In this document: positions 40,039 through 50,556 of the stretch, piece after piece
Layout of the letters: the number at the start of each line of letters is the position of its first letter
Position numbering within the stretch: the first letter of the stretch is position 1
Assembly: GCF_001483135.1 (NCBI RefSeq)
Contig: NZ_LNAL01000003.1
Coordinates: 620,001-684,000, forward strand
Length of the DNA: 64,000 nt
Reading direction: 5' to 3'
Origin: Solirubrum puertoriconensis
Lineage (GTDB): Bacteria; Bacteroidota; Bacteroidia; Cytophagales; Hymenobacteraceae
Notes under the pieces: model-generated
Told to the model about the DNA's origin: nothing
What the model saw: the letters and a program-made list of their open reading frames with translations, nothing else
Database searches by the model: none
Program-made: the position numbers and the translations under genes

Positions 40039-42339
40039 ATGAGCAAGCAGGGTAGCGTTAAGAAATCCATCGTTACAAGAGTACGGCTCGCCTTTTTGGG
40101 CGTGCTGTTGTTTTCGTGCGCCATCGTCTGGAAAATTCAGCGCATTCAGTACCAGGAAGGGGAGCGGTGGCGTGCCCTGGAGCAGGAGCGCCGCATTGTG
40201 TACCAGCCAGTATTTGCCACGCGCGGCAACATTTTCTCCGATAACGAAAGCATCATGGCTACCTCGCTGCCCTTCTACCGGGTGGCTTGGGACCCCTCGG
40301 TGGTAAGCGACGAGCTGTTCAACCGCAAAGCCGATTCGCTGGCTTTGCTGCTGTCGCGCTTTTTCGGCGACCGTAGCAAGGACGAATACCTGCGCAAGCT
40401 GAAAAACGCGCACAACCCCAAAGCGCGGGTCCGTTACGTACGCCTCAACTCGCGGCAGATCAACTTTCAGGAAAAGAAGCTGCTGGCGACCTGGCCCATC
40501 TTCCGGGCTGGCAAAAACCGCGGCGGTGTAATCTTTGAGAAGGTGGATAAGCGTTTCCGTCCGTTTGGCGGCCTGGCGCAGCGCACCATTGGCTTTATCA
40601 ACGAAGAAAAGCACGGCGCTGGCCTCGAGTACACTTTCAACAAGCAACTGGCCGGCAAGGATGGTGAGGCACTGTTCGAGCGCCTACCCGGTGGCCTGAA
40701 ACCCGTGTACGACGCGGCCGAGGTAAAGCCGCTCGATGGTTACGACATCAAGACCACCATCGACATCAACTTGCAGGACGTAGCCGAAAACGCCCTGCTG
40801 CGCAGCCTGATGGATAACAACGCGCAGTATGGTACGGTAATTCTGATGGAGGTGAAAACCGGCGAAATCAAGGCCGTGGCCAACCTAGGGAAAGTAGCCG
40901 ATGGCGTGTACCGCGAGGATTACAATTACGCCATTGCCGACCAAGGCCGTACCGAGCCGGGCTCTACCTTTAAGCTGGCCTCGATGATGGCCCTGTTTGA
41001 AGACAACCCCGAGCTCGACCTGAACGACTCCGTAAACACCGGCCGCACGGGCTCGATGAAAATTGCCGGCGCCGTGAAAACTGACTCGCATCCCTACGGT
41101 AAGATTTCGGTGCAGCAGGTGTTCGAGAAGTCGTCGAACATTGGCGTGGCGAAGTTGGTGAACGACCACTTCAGCCCCGAGCCCAACAAGTACACCGACT
41201 ACCTAAAGAAGTTTGGCCTGCACCAGCCCCTAGGTTTTCAAATGAGCGGGGAGGCCCGACCATACATCAAAGACCCCCAGGACCGTTCATGGAGCCGTAC
41301 CTCGCTCTCTACGATGAGCATTGGCTACGAGCTTAAACTGGCGCCGCTGCAAACGTTGGCTTTCTACAACGCCGTGGCCAACAACGGCGTGAAGGTGCAG
41401 CCCATTATTGTGCGCGAGATAAAGCAGGCCGATCAGGTACTGGAGCACTTCGAAACCAAGGTGCTGAACCCCAAAATCTGCTCCGATGCTACGCTAGCTA
41501 AAGTTAAGGCTATGATGGAAGGCGTGGTGGAAAACGGTACGGCCCGCGGCATTCGCACGCTCGATTACAAAATTGCCGGCAAAACCGGCACGGCTTGGAA
41601 GTTTAAGAACGGGCGCTATACCAAAACCTATTCCACGAGCTTCTGCGGCTACTTCCCGGCCGATAAGCCCAAGTACTCTTGCATTGTGGTGGTCGATTCG
41701 CCCAAGAACGGCCGCATTTACGGTGCCGACGTAGCCGCGCCGGTGTTCCGCGAAGTAGCCGATAAAGCCATGGCCCGCGACCAAGCCAGCCAGCGCCCCT
41801 TGCTGGCCCGTGCGCCGCTGCGCAAAGCCTTGGTGCCTGCCGCTCATACGGGCCTGCAAGAAGACCTGCAATTGGTTTGCAGCCGCCTAGGTGTCAGCAA
41901 CCACGCCGAGGGCTCCTCGGCCGATGAGTGGGTGCGGGCCGATACGCAGCAAGGCATTAAGGCACTGCAATGGCAGCCCATGTCGGTGCGCCGGGGCCGG
42001 GTGCCCAATGTGGCTGGCCTAACCCGCCGCGACGCGCTCTTTATGCTCGAAAACCGCGGCCTGCGTGTGCGCACAATAGGCACGGGCCGCGTTACCCGGC
42101 AATCGTTGCCGGCTGGTGCTCCGGTGCAACGCGGCGCCACAATCATCCTGGAACTCAAAGACCCGACCTTGGTAGCCAAGGCTGCCTTGCCAGTGCTGCC
42201 TTATGCGCCACCTAGGCCTACCGTGGCCCCCGAGCCCACGGTAATACCCGAACCGGTTTCGGCCAGCGGCCAACCCATTGCCCGGCCCGAGGGCCAAGGC
42301 ACGCTGTACCCTGGCCTAAAGCCTGCGCGCTCCCGCTAA
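40039..42339 (+). CDS. ftsI: Division transpeptidase FtsI (PBP3) with PASTA domain
   Basis: A 766-residue class B penicillin-binding protein. The TM anchor lies at about 14-31, the PBP dimer domain at 50-230 (FATRGNIFSDNES) and the transpeptidase domain at 265-620. The active-site triads are S309-TF-K312 (EPGSTFKLAS), S365-S-N367 (KSSNIGVAKL) and K515-T-G517 (AGKTGTAWK). A PASTA domain follows at about 655-715 (GRVPNVAGLTRRDALFMLEN), then a Pro-rich tail. It cross-links septal peptidoglycan with FtsW. The PASTA module resembles SpoVD/PBP2x forms and is normal for Bacteroidota. Confidence 0.94.
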   Translation: MSKQGSVKKSIVTRVRLAFLGVLLFSCAIVWKIQRIQYQEGERWRALEQERRIVYQPVFATRGNIFSDNESIMATSLPFYRVAWDPSVVSDELFNRKADSLALLLSRFFGDRSKDEYLRKLKNAHNPKARVRYVRLNSRQINFQEKKLLATWPIFRAGKNRGGVIFEKVDKRFRPFGGLAQRTIGFINEEKHGAGLEYTFNKQLAGKDGEALFERLPGGLKPVYDAAEVKPLDGYDIKTTIDINLQDVAENALLRSLMDNNAQYGTVILMEVKTGEIKAVANLGKVADGVYREDYNYAIADQGRTEPGSTFKLASMMALFEDNPELDLNDSVNTGRTGSMKIAGAVKTDSHPYGKISVQQVFEKSSNIGVAKLVNDHFSPEPNKYTDYLKKFGLHQPLGFQMSGEARPYIKDPQDRSWSRTSLSTMSIGYELKLAPLQTLAFYNAVANNGVKVQPIIVREIKQADQVLEHFETKVLNPKICSDATLAKVKAMMEGVVENGTARGIRTLDYKIAGKTGTAWKFKNGRYTKTYSTSFCGYFPADKPKYSCIVVVDSPKNGRIYGADVAAPVFREVADKAMARDQASQRPLLARAPLRKALVPAAHTGLQEDLQLVCSRLGVSNHAEGSSADEWVRADTQQGIKALQWQPMSVRRGRVPNVAGLTRRDALFMLENRGLRVRTIGTGRVTRQSLPAGAPVQRGATIILELKDPTLVAKAALPVLPYAPPRPTVAPEPTVIPEPVSASGQPIARPEGQGTLYPGLKPARSR

Positions 42340-42397
42340 TTGCTAGCCTCGAACGCGCCAAACTAACTCCGTCGAACCTCCCGCCGCTCCACTGCTC

Positions 42398-43888
42398 TTG
42401 ACTCCGCTAACCTCCGCTCCCCAACATCAGCTTCGCGATTTACTCACCAACGTAAACGTGCTCGAACAGCACGGTTCGGTTGATGTGCTCGTCGCCAACC
42501 TTACGCTCGATTCGCGCCAGGCGGCAGCCGGTACAGCCTTTTTTGCGCTGCGCGGCGTGCAGGCCGATGGTCATCAGTTTATCGGCAAGGCAGTTGACCT
42601 AGGCGCAGCCGTGGTGGTATGCGAAGAATTGCCGGCCGAGTTGAGCGAGCAGGTAACGTATGTGCGGGTAGCAGACAGCGCCGAGGCCATGGGCTACATG
42701 GCAGCCGCTTTCTACGGGCATCCTTCGAAGCAGCTGAAGCTGGTAGGTGTAACGGGTACCAACGGCAAAACCACTACCGCTACGCTGCTACACAAGCTAT
42801 TTACGGCGCGTGGTTACAAGGCGGGCATGCTCTCGACGGTGCAAAACCAGATTGGCGAGGAGGTAATCCCCGCTACGCACACCACGCCCGATGCCATTCG
42901 GCTGAATGAGTTGCTGGCCCGCATGGTAGCGGCTCGGTGCACGCATGCCTTTATGGAGGTAAGCTCGCACTCGGTGGTGCAGCACCGCGTAACGGGCCTG
43001 CACTTTGCCGGTGGCATTTTCACCAACCTCACCCACGACCACCTCGATTACCACGGCACTTTCGACAACTACATAAAGGCTAAAAAGGGCTTCTTCGACA
43101 TGCTGCCCGCTTCGGCCTTCGCCCTCACCAACGCCGACGACAAGCGCGGCATGGTGATGCTGCAGAATACCAAGGCCAGCAAAGCCACTTACTCCATGCG
43201 CAGCCTTGCCACCGTGCGCGGCCGCCTGATCGAGAACAGCGTGGAAGGGCTTCTGCTCGAAGTAGACAGCCACGAAGTGCAGTTCCGCCTGATTGGGGTG
43301 TTCAACGCCTACAACCTGCTGGCCGTGTATGGTGCAGCTACGCTGCTGGGCGAAGACCCCGAAGAAACCCTGACGGTGCTTTCGGGCCTTACCTCAGCGC
43401 CGGGCCGCTTCGAGCCGATTGTATCGCCCCGCAAGCGCGTGGTAGGCATCGTTGATTACGCCCATACGCCCGACGCCCTGGAAAACGTGTTGACCACCAT
43501 TGCCGAAATCCGTCGGCCCGACCAGCAGGTGATTACGGTGGTGGGCTGCGGCGGCAACCGCGATGCGGCCAAGCGCCCCGTAATGGCCGATCTAGCCTGT
43601 CGCTTGTCCGACCGGGCTGTGCTCACCTCCGACAACCCACGTTTCGAAGACCCGAACGAAATCCTAAAGCAAATGCAAGCGGGCGTACGGCCCTCCGACG
43701 CGGGCAAGTACCTCACTGTGCCCGACCGCCGCGAGGCTATCAAGACTGCTTGCGCCATTGCGCGCCCCAACGACATTGTGCTGGTAGCCGGCAAAGGGCA
43801 CGAAACCTATCAGGAGATACAAGGCCAGCGCACCGCTTTCGACGACCGCGAAGTACTGCGCGAAGCATACGAACTGCTGAGCTTGTAA
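42398..43888 (+). CDS. murE: UDP-MurNAc-tripeptide synthetase MurE (meso-DAP adding)
   Basis: A 496-residue Mur ligase with TTG start (no in-frame ATG occurs before the conserved region). The ATP loop is VTGTNGKTTTATLL (about 116-129), and the carbamylated-Lys and His regions are NLTHDHLDYHGTFDNYIKAK. The specificity motif DNPR occurs at 412-415 (TSDNPRFED), which indicates meso-diaminopimelate rather than Lys. It adds the third residue of the stem peptide. The 155-base gap before mraY is the place where murF is found in many other dcw clusters; it is absent here. Confidence 0.94.
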   Translation: MTPLTSAPQHQLRDLLTNVNVLEQHGSVDVLVANLTLDSRQAAAGTAFFALRGVQADGHQFIGKAVDLGAAVVVCEELPAELSEQVTYVRVADSAEAMGYMAAAFYGHPSKQLKLVGVTGTNGKTTTATLLHKLFTARGYKAGMLSTVQNQIGEEVIPATHTTPDAIRLNELLARMVAARCTHAFMEVSSHSVVQHRVTGLHFAGGIFTNLTHDHLDYHGTFDNYIKAKKGFFDMLPASAFALTNADDKRGMVMLQNTKASKATYSMRSLATVRGRLIENSVEGLLLEVDSHEVQFRLIGVFNAYNLLAVYGAATLLGEDPEETLTVLSGLTSAPGRFEPIVSPRKRVVGIVDYAHTPDALENVLTTIAEIRRPDQQVITVVGCGGNRDAAKRPVMADLACRLSDRAVLTSDNPRFEDPNEILKQMQAGVRPSDAGKYLTVPDRREAIKTACAIARPNDIVLVAGKGHETYQEIQGQRTAFDDREVLREAYELLSL

Positions 43889-44043
43889 TTGCAGATTAGA
43901 AGCAACCAGCTAGTAAAGTAGGGTTTTCAGCCTGCTCCGATTAGCACAAAATCACTACAAACGCAACGTTTGACCGCACCCGAAAAAGCCGAAATTTTGC
44001 TGCTTCACCGCGATTGAACTGGCTGCCGCTCCAGCCCCCACTA

Positions 44044-45264
44044 ATGCTCTACTACCTCTTCGATTTTTTGCACCGTCATTACAACGTTCCGGGTACGGGT
44101 GTATTCCAGTATACTTCGTTCCGGGCTGCAATGGCAGTGGTTACATCGCTCATCATCGCGCAGCTGTTCGGCAAACGGCTTATTGCCATTCTGCGCCGCA
44201 AGCAAATCGGCGAAACCGTGCGCGACCTAGGTCTGCAGGGCCAGTTGGAAAAAAAGGGTACCCCAACCATGGGCGGCCTAATCATTCTGTTGGCGATTCT
44301 GGTACCCACGCTGCTATTCGCCAAGCTCGATAATATTTACGTTATCCTGATGATCCTGAGCACGGTGTGGCTTGGCTTGATCGGCTTCGTGGACGACTAC
44401 ATCAAAGTAGTAAAGAAGGACAAGGAGGGTTTGGCTGGTCGTTTTAAGTTGCTGGGCCAACTCGGCCTGGGTCTCACGGTGGGTTGGGTGCTGTTCTTCA
44501 GCCACGACGTGACAGTGCGCCAGTACCTGCTATCGAACGGACAGATTTCGGCCGTGGACGCCAGCCGCGTGTACCAGGACGTGAAGCTGATGATTACCAC
44601 TATTCCGTTTGCTAAAAACAACGAGCTGAACTACGGCGACTTGTTTGCAACGGCCGGTGACTTCTTCAACGAGTACTACGCCTTCTTCTACATACCCATC
44701 GTGATAATCATCATCATGGCGGTATCAAACGGCGCCAACATTACCGACGGCCTCGACGGCCTCGCAGCGGGTACTTCGGCCATTATCGGCACCACGCTGG
44801 GTATCTTCGCCTTCGTATCGGGTAACGCCGTGCTGGCCGATTACCTCGACATCATGTTCATTCCGAACGTGGGCGAGCTGACAATTTTCTGTACGGCTTT
44901 CGTGGGGGCGTGCGTGGGTTTTTTGTGGTACAACTCGTACCCGGCGCAGGTATTTATGGGCGACACCGGCTCGTTGGCCATTGGCGGAATCATCGCGGTG
45001 CTGGCCCTTATCGTGCGCAAGGAATTGCTCATCCCGGTGCTCTGCGGCATCTTCCTAGTCGAAAACTTATCGGTGATGGTGCAGGTGAGCTACTTCAAAT
45101 ACACCAAGCGCAAGTACGGCGAAGGCCGCCGCTTGCTGCGCATGTCGCCGTTGCACCACCACTACCAAAAGTTGGGCTACCACGAGTCAAAAATCGTGTC
45201 GCGCTTCTGGATTGTCGGCATTATGCTGGCCGTGCTCACGCTGGTAACCCTCAAACTGCGCTAA
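44044..45264 (+). CDS. mraY: Phospho-MurNAc-pentapeptide translocase MraY
   Basis: A 406-residue integral membrane enzyme with about ten TM helices that makes lipid I from UDP-MurNAc-pentapeptide and undecaprenyl phosphate. Conserved segments are [32 protein letters not shown] (catalytic Asp pair), [15 protein letters not shown] and [18 protein letters not shown] (HHH motif). The ATG at 44044 gives [20 protein letters not shown]; a TTG 10 codons upstream was discarded. The chain has an insert in the 170-220 region relative to E. coli MraY (360 residues), as in other Bacteroidota. murD starts 4 bases later. Confidence 0.95.
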   Translation: MLYYLFDFLHRHYNVPGTGVFQYTSFRAAMAVVTSLIIAQLFGKRLIAILRRKQIGETVRDLGLQGQLEKKGTPTMGGLIILLAILVPTLLFAKLDNIYVILMILSTVWLGLIGFVDDYIKVVKKDKEGLAGRFKLLGQLGLGLTVGWVLFFSHDVTVRQYLLSNGQISAVDASRVYQDVKLMITTIPFAKNNELNYGDLFATAGDFFNEYYAFFYIPIVIIIIMAVSNGANITDGLDGLAAGTSAIIGTTLGIFAFVSGNAVLADYLDIMFIPNVGELTIFCTAFVGACVGFLWYNSYPAQVFMGDTGSLAIGGIIAVLALIVRKELLIPVLCGIFLVENLSVMVQVSYFKYTKRKYGEGRRLLRMSPLHHHYQKLGYHESKIVSRFWIVGIMLAVLTLVTLKLR

Positions 45265-45268
45265 CGCA

Positions 45269-46654
45269 ATGGCTACATCAGGCGAAGGTAAAAAGCTGGT
45301 TGTCCTAGGTTCGGGCGAGAGCGGGGTAGGGGCTGCACTGCTGGCGCAAGCCAAAGGCTATGACGTGTTCGTATCGGATGGCGGTGCGCTGAAACCGCAG
45401 TACCGCGAAAAGCTGCAGGCAGCTGGTATTCGGTTTGAGGAAGGCACGCACACCATGGAGGAAGTGCTGTCGGCTACGGAAATCGTGAAGAGCCCGGGCA
45501 TACCGGAGAAAGCGCCGATAATGAAAGCCGTGCGCGAAAAAGGCATTAGTGTCATTTCCGAAATTGACCTAGCCAGCCGTTACACCAAAGCCAAAAGCAT
45601 TGGTATTACGGGCACCAACGGCAAAACCACTACCACGCTGCTTACCTACCACCTGCTAAAAGAGGCTGGCTACAGAGTAGGCCTGGCGGGCAACGTGGGG
45701 CATTCGTTTGCCGAGCAGGTAATCAAGGATGAGTTCGATTGGTACGTGCTGGAGTTAAGCTCTTTTCAGCTCGACGACACCTACGACTACACGCCTACCG
45801 TAGCGGTGCTGATGAACATTACGCCCGACCACCTCGACCGCTACGATTACTCGCTGGAAAAGTACGCCCAATCGAAGCTGCGCCTCACGCGCAACTTGGA
45901 TAGCAGCAGCTATTTCATCTTCAACGCCGACGACCGCATAATCGAACAGGAATACCAATCGGTGTTTGTCGAAACTAACGATTTGCCGTTTACCCTTGCC
46001 CAGCACTCCGAGCGGCCTTGCGCAGCCTTCTTCACCTCCGAAACTACCCTGCGTCTCACTTTGCCGCACGTGCAGGAAGAGGGCTACGAGGAAGTAAGCA
46101 TTGCCCGCTCCCCACTGATTGGCCAGCACAACCGTCAAAACCAGGCGGCCGCCATTATGGCCGCGCGCGTGGCGGGCGTTTCGGTAGAGCAGATTGAAAC
46201 TGCACTGCCTAGGTTTCACAACGCCGACCACCGCCTGCAGCCCGTGGGCGAAATCAACGGTGCGCGTTTCATCAACGACTCCAAAGCCACCAATGTGGAG
46301 GCGGCTTGGTACGCGCTCGACGGCGTAAAGGCGCCACTGATTTGGATTGCAGGTGGTACCGATAAGGGCAACGATTACAGCACGCTTGTGCCGCTAGCCC
46401 GCGACAAAGTAAAAACGCTCATTTGCCTAGGTGTGGATAACGCCAAGCTGCGCCAGGTGTTCGAGGAGGTGGTGCCGCAGGTAGAGGAAACACAGGATGT
46501 TCGGGAAGCCGTGCGTCGCGCTGCTGAGCTAGCTTCTCCCGGTGATGTGGTGCTGCTTTCGCCGGCCTGCGCTTCGTTCGATTTGTTTAAGAATTACGAG
46601 GACCGCGGACGGCAATTCGCGCAAGCGGTAGCTGAGTTGGAGGCCAAAGCATAA
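45269..46654 (+). CDS. murD: UDP-MurNAc-alanine-D-glutamate ligase MurD
   Basis: A 461-residue cytoplasmic Mur ligase adding D-Glu as the second residue of the stem peptide. The N-terminal Rossmann domain starts KLVVLGSGESGVGAALLA, the ATP loop is ITGTNGKTTTTLLTY (about 112-126), the ligase His/Asn region is MNITPDHLDRYDYSLEKYAQ, and the C-terminal domain has NDSKATNVEAAWYAL and LLSPACASFDLFKNYEDRG. It lies 4 bases after mraY. Confidence 0.95.
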   Translation: MATSGEGKKLVVLGSGESGVGAALLAQAKGYDVFVSDGGALKPQYREKLQAAGIRFEEGTHTMEEVLSATEIVKSPGIPEKAPIMKAVREKGISVISEIDLASRYTKAKSIGITGTNGKTTTTLLTYHLLKEAGYRVGLAGNVGHSFAEQVIKDEFDWYVLELSSFQLDDTYDYTPTVAVLMNITPDHLDRYDYSLEKYAQSKLRLTRNLDSSSYFIFNADDRIIEQEYQSVFVETNDLPFTLAQHSERPCAAFFTSETTLRLTLPHVQEEGYEEVSIARSPLIGQHNRQNQAAAIMAARVAGVSVEQIETALPRFHNADHRLQPVGEINGARFINDSKATNVEAAWYALDGVKAPLIWIAGGTDKGNDYSTLVPLARDKVKTLICLGVDNAKLRQVFEEVVPQVEETQDVREAVRRAAELASPGDVVLLSPACASFDLFKNYEDRGRQFAQAVAELEAKA

Positions 46655-46724
46655 AAGCTGTAACAGAAGGCATTCAAGCAAGACTCCGCACCACGCACTT
46701 AGTCAAAATCAAACGTAACCACCC

Positions 46725-47906
46725 ATGGAACCCATCAAAAACTGGCTGCAGCGCAACCTGAAGGGCGACCCAATCTTGTGGGCCATTGTGCTGATGTTTT
46801 CAGTCATCAGCATTTTGGTGGTGTACTCGGCTACGGGTACGTTGGCTTACAAGAAGATGGGCGGTAATACCGAGTACTTTCTAATCAAACACGCAGGTTT
46901 GATTTTCGTGGGGCTATTCTCTGCTTGGGTGGCGCACCTCGTCGATTACCGCCACTACTCGCGGTTGTCGCTGTGGGCGCTGCTGGCATCTGTGCCGTTG
47001 CTCTTGTTCACCTATTTCTTCGGCGGTACTACTGTAAACGACGCCTCGCGTTGGCTTACTATTCCGGTAATCAACCAAACGTTCCAACCTTCCGACTTGG
47101 CCAAACTGGCGCTCATTTCGCACTTGGCCAGCATGCTTTCGCGCCGGCAGCAGTACATCGAGAACTTCAAAACTACGCTGCTGCCCGTAATGATTTGGGT
47201 GGGGGTTATCTGCGGCATCATTGTGCTGTCGAACGCCTCTACGGCCCTACTGCTGTTCTTCACCTGCTTGCTGCTGATGTTTATCGGCCGCGTGCCCATG
47301 AAGCACATGCTGCTGACGGTGGTAATCGTGGTATCCCTAGGTGGCGTGGCGCTTACGGCTGGCCAGCGCTGGGGCACGGTGCAGAAACGTATCGAGTCGT
47401 TTACCGATAAGTCGAAGCCGGTGCCGTTTCAGCTCGAGCATAGCTACATCGCCATTGCTACGGGCGGCCTCACCGGCAAAGGTCCCGGCCAAAGCACCGA
47501 ACGCAACATCCTGCCACACCCCTACTCCGACTTTATCTACGCCGTGATTATCGAAGAGTACGGCTTCCTTGGAGGTATCGGGATTTTGTTTCTGTACTTG
47601 GCTTTTTTGTACCGGGGGCTGATTACCGTAATGCGCAGTTACGGCGCTTTCGGAGGACTTCTTTCGGCAGGGCTGAGCTTTAGCTTGGTGCTGCAGGCCA
47701 TGGTAAACATGGGCGTAGCCGTGGGCCTAGGTCCGATTACGGGCTTGCCGCTGCCCATGCTCAGTATGGGTGGTACTTCGCTTATTTTCACCGGTATTAG
47801 CATCGGTATTATCTTGAGCGTGAGCCGAGGCGAGCGGGAGCTTCGGCCCATGACCGGGGAGCCCGAAGACGCGCCCCGCATTCCGAAACAAACCGCAATG
47901 GCGTAA
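46725..47906 (+). CDS. ftsW: Septal peptidoglycan polymerase FtsW
   Basis: A 393-residue SEDS-family membrane glycosyltransferase with about ten TM helices. Signature segments are GGTTVNDASRWLTIPVINQT (extracellular loop, with the W-L region), FQPSDLAKLALI, and PHPYSDFIYAVIIEEYGFLG, which carries the catalytic Asp and the conserved Glu. GLPLPMLSMGGTSLI is near the C-terminus. It polymerises lipid II with FtsI. It sits 70 bases after murD and 53 before murG. Confidence 0.94.
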   Translation: MEPIKNWLQRNLKGDPILWAIVLMFSVISILVVYSATGTLAYKKMGGNTEYFLIKHAGLIFVGLFSAWVAHLVDYRHYSRLSLWALLASVPLLLFTYFFGGTTVNDASRWLTIPVINQTFQPSDLAKLALISHLASMLSRRQQYIENFKTTLLPVMIWVGVICGIIVLSNASTALLLFFTCLLLMFIGRVPMKHMLLTVVIVVSLGGVALTAGQRWGTVQKRIESFTDKSKPVPFQLEHSYIAIATGGLTGKGPGQSTERNILPHPYSDFIYAVIIEEYGFLGGIGILFLYLAFLYRGLITVMRSYGAFGGLLSAGLSFSLVLQAMVNMGVAVGLGPITGLPLPMLSMGGTSLIFTGISIGIILSVSRGERELRPMTGEPEDAPRIPKQTAMA

Positions 47907-47959
47907 CCGGTTCGCTTACCCAAACCGTTGCCAGTCTCGGCTAATTTCCGCAGAACACC

Positions 47960-49114
47960 ATGCCAAATTCGGCTGCCCATATCGAGCCCAATCTGAATGC
48001 CTCTTGCCGCGTCATCATCAGCGGTGGGGGTACGGGTGGGCATATTTTTCCGGCTGTAGCCATTGCCAATGAGTTGCGCCTCCGCCGCCCCGATGCCGAC
48101 ATCCTGTTTGTGGGCGCCAATGGCCGCATGGAAATGACGCGCGTACCCGAAGCCGGCTACCGTATTGTTGGCCTCGACATTTCGGGGCTGCAGCGCCGCC
48201 TCACGCCACAAAACCTGCTGTTCCCGGTAAAGGTATTTCGGGCGGTGCGCAAGGCAGGCAAGCTGCTCGAGCGTTTCCGGCCCGATGCCGTGGTAGGTGT
48301 GGGTGGTTACGCCTCGGCACCGGTGCTGTTGGCCGCTACCTCACGCGCTATTCCGGCACTAATTCAGGAGCAAAACTCCTATGCTGGCCTCGTGAATAAG
48401 CTACTTGCTCGGCGTGTTGATAAGATTTGCGTGGCCTACGAAGGCATGGAGCGTTTCTTCCCGCAAGATCGGCTGGTGCTCACGGGCAACCCCGTACGCA
48501 GCGAAATAGCCGGTGGCAGCCGTGAGGAGGCTTTTAAGTTCTTCGGGCTCGACCCCGCGCGGCCGGTGCTGCTGGTGGTAGGCGGCAGCCTAGGTGCCCG
48601 CACGCTCAACCAAGCTACGGCAGCAGCGTTGCCGCGCCTGCGCGAGGCCGGCGTGCAGCTACTCTGGCAAACGGGCAAGCTGTACTACCCCAATGCGCAG
48701 CAAGAAGCCGCGCCTTTCGCCGCCGCTGGCCTGCATGCGCTGGAGTTCATCAAGCGCATGGACCTGGCCTACGCCGCCGCCGATGTAGTTATTAGCCGCG
48801 CCGGTGCGCTGTCGGTTTCGGAGTTGTGCCTTACGGGGAAGCCATGCGTGCTGGTGCCTTCGCCGAACGTAGCCGAAGACCACCAAACAAAAAATGCGCA
48901 GGCATTGTCCTCGCGCTCTGCGGCTTTGCTGGTAACCGATGCCGAGGCCCCGCAAAAGCTCTACGATGTGGCCTTGGATTTGCTGCGCGACCACGCCCGG
49001 CAAGCCGAGTTGCGCCGCAACATTCAGCCCTTGGCTCGTCCCGATGCAACCACAACCATCGTCGATGAGCTGGAAATCTTAATCGACCGCCAACGCGCCC
49101 TCGCAACCCGATGA
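47960..49114 (+). CDS. murG: Lipid II synthase MurG
   Basis: A 384-residue membrane-associated GT-B glycosyltransferase that adds GlcNAc to lipid I. The N-terminal G-loop is ISGGGTGGHIFPAVAIANEL (about 20-39), the second is VGVGGYASAPVLLAA, and the UDP-GlcNAc signature is ISRAGALSVSELCLTGKPCV. An N-terminal extension of about 15 residues precedes the first strand. Its last codons overlap the murC start by 4 bases (ATGA), implying translational coupling. Confidence 0.95.
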   Translation: MPNSAAHIEPNLNASCRVIISGGGTGGHIFPAVAIANELRLRRPDADILFVGANGRMEMTRVPEAGYRIVGLDISGLQRRLTPQNLLFPVKVFRAVRKAGKLLERFRPDAVVGVGGYASAPVLLAATSRAIPALIQEQNSYAGLVNKLLARRVDKICVAYEGMERFFPQDRLVLTGNPVRSEIAGGSREEAFKFFGLDPARPVLLVVGGSLGARTLNQATAAALPRLREAGVQLLWQTGKLYYPNAQQEAAPFAAAGLHALEFIKRMDLAYAAADVVISRAGALSVSELCLTGKPCVLVPSPNVAEDHQTKNAQALSSRSAALLVTDAEAPQKLYDVALDLLRDHARQAELRRNIQPLARPDATTTIVDELEILIDRQRALATR

Positions 49115-50556
49115 ACCCTGTAGCTCAGTTTCCCTACGTCTATTTCCTAGGTATAGGAGGCATCGGCATGTCGGCGCTGGCGCGCTGGTTCCGGGCCAAC
49201 GGCCACATCGTGTGGGGCTATGATAAAACGCGTACGCCGCTCACCGAGGCACTGCAGCACGAGGGCATTCACGTGCACTACAACGACGATCCGCTGAGCA
49301 TCCCGACCGAAGTTCGGGTGAATCCCGACAAAACGTTAGTGATTCTGACCCCAGCCATGCCTAAAAACCACCAGGAGTGGGCATGGCTGCGCGAGAACAA
49401 CTTCAATATTCAGAAGCGAAGCCAGGTGTTGGGCCTGCTCACGCAGGGCCGTCGCACGGTAGCTGTGGCGGGTACACACGGCAAAACCACCACTAGCAGC
49501 ATGGTGGCGCATCTGCTGCACTATGCGCAAGTACCGGCTGGCGCGTTCCTAGGTGGCATTTCCGTTAACCTTGATTCGAACTTGCTGCTCCCGCCCGCCC
49601 AGGCTGGGCCTGAGGTTCCGGTGGTGGTAGAGGCCGACGAGTACGACCGTTCGTTTCTGACGCTGCACCCCGATGTGGCCATTGTAACGAGCACCGACGC
49701 TGACCACCTCGATATTTACGGGGAGCAATCGGCTCTAGTCGAGTCGTTTAGGCAGTTCGTTAGCCAAATAAAACCCGGGGGCACGCTGTTGCTCAACCAC
49801 ACCGCCGACCAAAGCCTGTCGACGGCCGTGCAGCCCGGTGTGCGGGTGCTGCGCTACGGCCTCACGCCCGAGCAAGGCCCTGATCTGCACACCGGCCACA
49901 TTCAGGCGCAAGGCCACAAGTTTCACTTCGATTTGCTGGCGCCTGGCCTAGGTGATGTAAGCGTACCTGGGCTTGAGCTGCCAGTGCCTGGTTACCACAA
50001 CGTTGAGAACCTACTGGCTGCCTCCGCCGCCGCAAGCATGGTAGGCTTGCCATGGGGAAAATTGCCCGAAGCTGTGGCTGCCTACCGCGGGGTGCATCGC
50101 CGCTTCGAGTTCGTGCTGACGAAAGGGGAGGAGCACGCTTTTATCGACGATTACGCGCACCACCCGCGCGAAATCGAGGCGCTCCTACGCTCGGTGCGTG
50201 CCCTGTATCCGGGCAAGCGCATTCGGGCGGTTTTCCAGCCGCACCTCTATACCCGCACCCGCGACTTTGCCGATGGGTTTGCGCAAAGCTTAAGCCTGGC
50301 CGACGAGGTTATCCTGCTGCCCATTTACCCCGCGCGCGAGTTGCCCATCGAAGGCGTCGAGTCCGATATCATCTTCGAAAAGCTCACGACCGCCCGCAAA
50401 GCGCTGCTGTCGAAGGAACGCCTGCTGCAAGTAGAAAGCGCCTACGGCGACGACGATTTTGAGGTGCTGGCTACCATTGGCGCGGGCGACATCGACCAGC
50501 TTGTCCCGGAATTGAAAAAAATTCTGAAGAAAAAGTGGTATGGCGCTGAAGCGTAA
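49111..50556 (+). CDS. murC: UDP-MurNAc-L-alanine ligase MurC
   Basis: A 481-residue Mur ligase that adds L-Ala as the first residue of the stem peptide. Domain 1 starts YVYFLGIGGIGMSALARWFR, the ATP loop is VAGTHGKTTTSSMVAHLL (about 125-142), the middle domain has VVEADEYDRSFLTLHPDVAI and STDADHLDIYG, and domain 3 contains DDYAHHPREIEALL and FQPHLYTRTRDF. It overlaps murG by 4 bases and ftsQ by 17 bases. Confidence 0.95.
   Translation: MNPVAQFPYVYFLGIGGIGMSALARWFRANGHIVWGYDKTRTPLTEALQHEGIHVHYNDDPLSIPTEVRVNPDKTLVILTPAMPKNHQEWAWLRENNFNIQKRSQVLGLLTQGRRTVAVAGTHGKTTTSSMVAHLLHYAQVPAGAFLGGISVNLDSNLLLPPAQAGPEVPVVVEADEYDRSFLTLHPDVAIVTSTDADHLDIYGEQSALVESFRQFVSQIKPGGTLLLNHTADQSLSTAVQPGVRVLRYGLTPEQGPDLHTGHIQAQGHKFHFDLLAPGLGDVSVPGLELPVPGYHNVENLLAASAAASMVGLPWGKLPEAVAAYRGVHRRFEFVLTKGEEHAFIDDYAHHPREIEALLRSVRALYPGKRIRAVFQPHLYTRTRDFADGFAQSLSLADEVILLPIYPARELPIEGVESDIIFEKLTTARKALLSKERLLQVESAYGDDDFEVLATIGAGDIDQLVPELKKILKKKWYGAEA

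Noticed and set aside
43889-44043. A possible murF remnant between murE and mraY
   Set aside because: Only 155 bases with no Mur-ligase motif in any frame. I take it as a plain intergenic gap with murF elsewhere.
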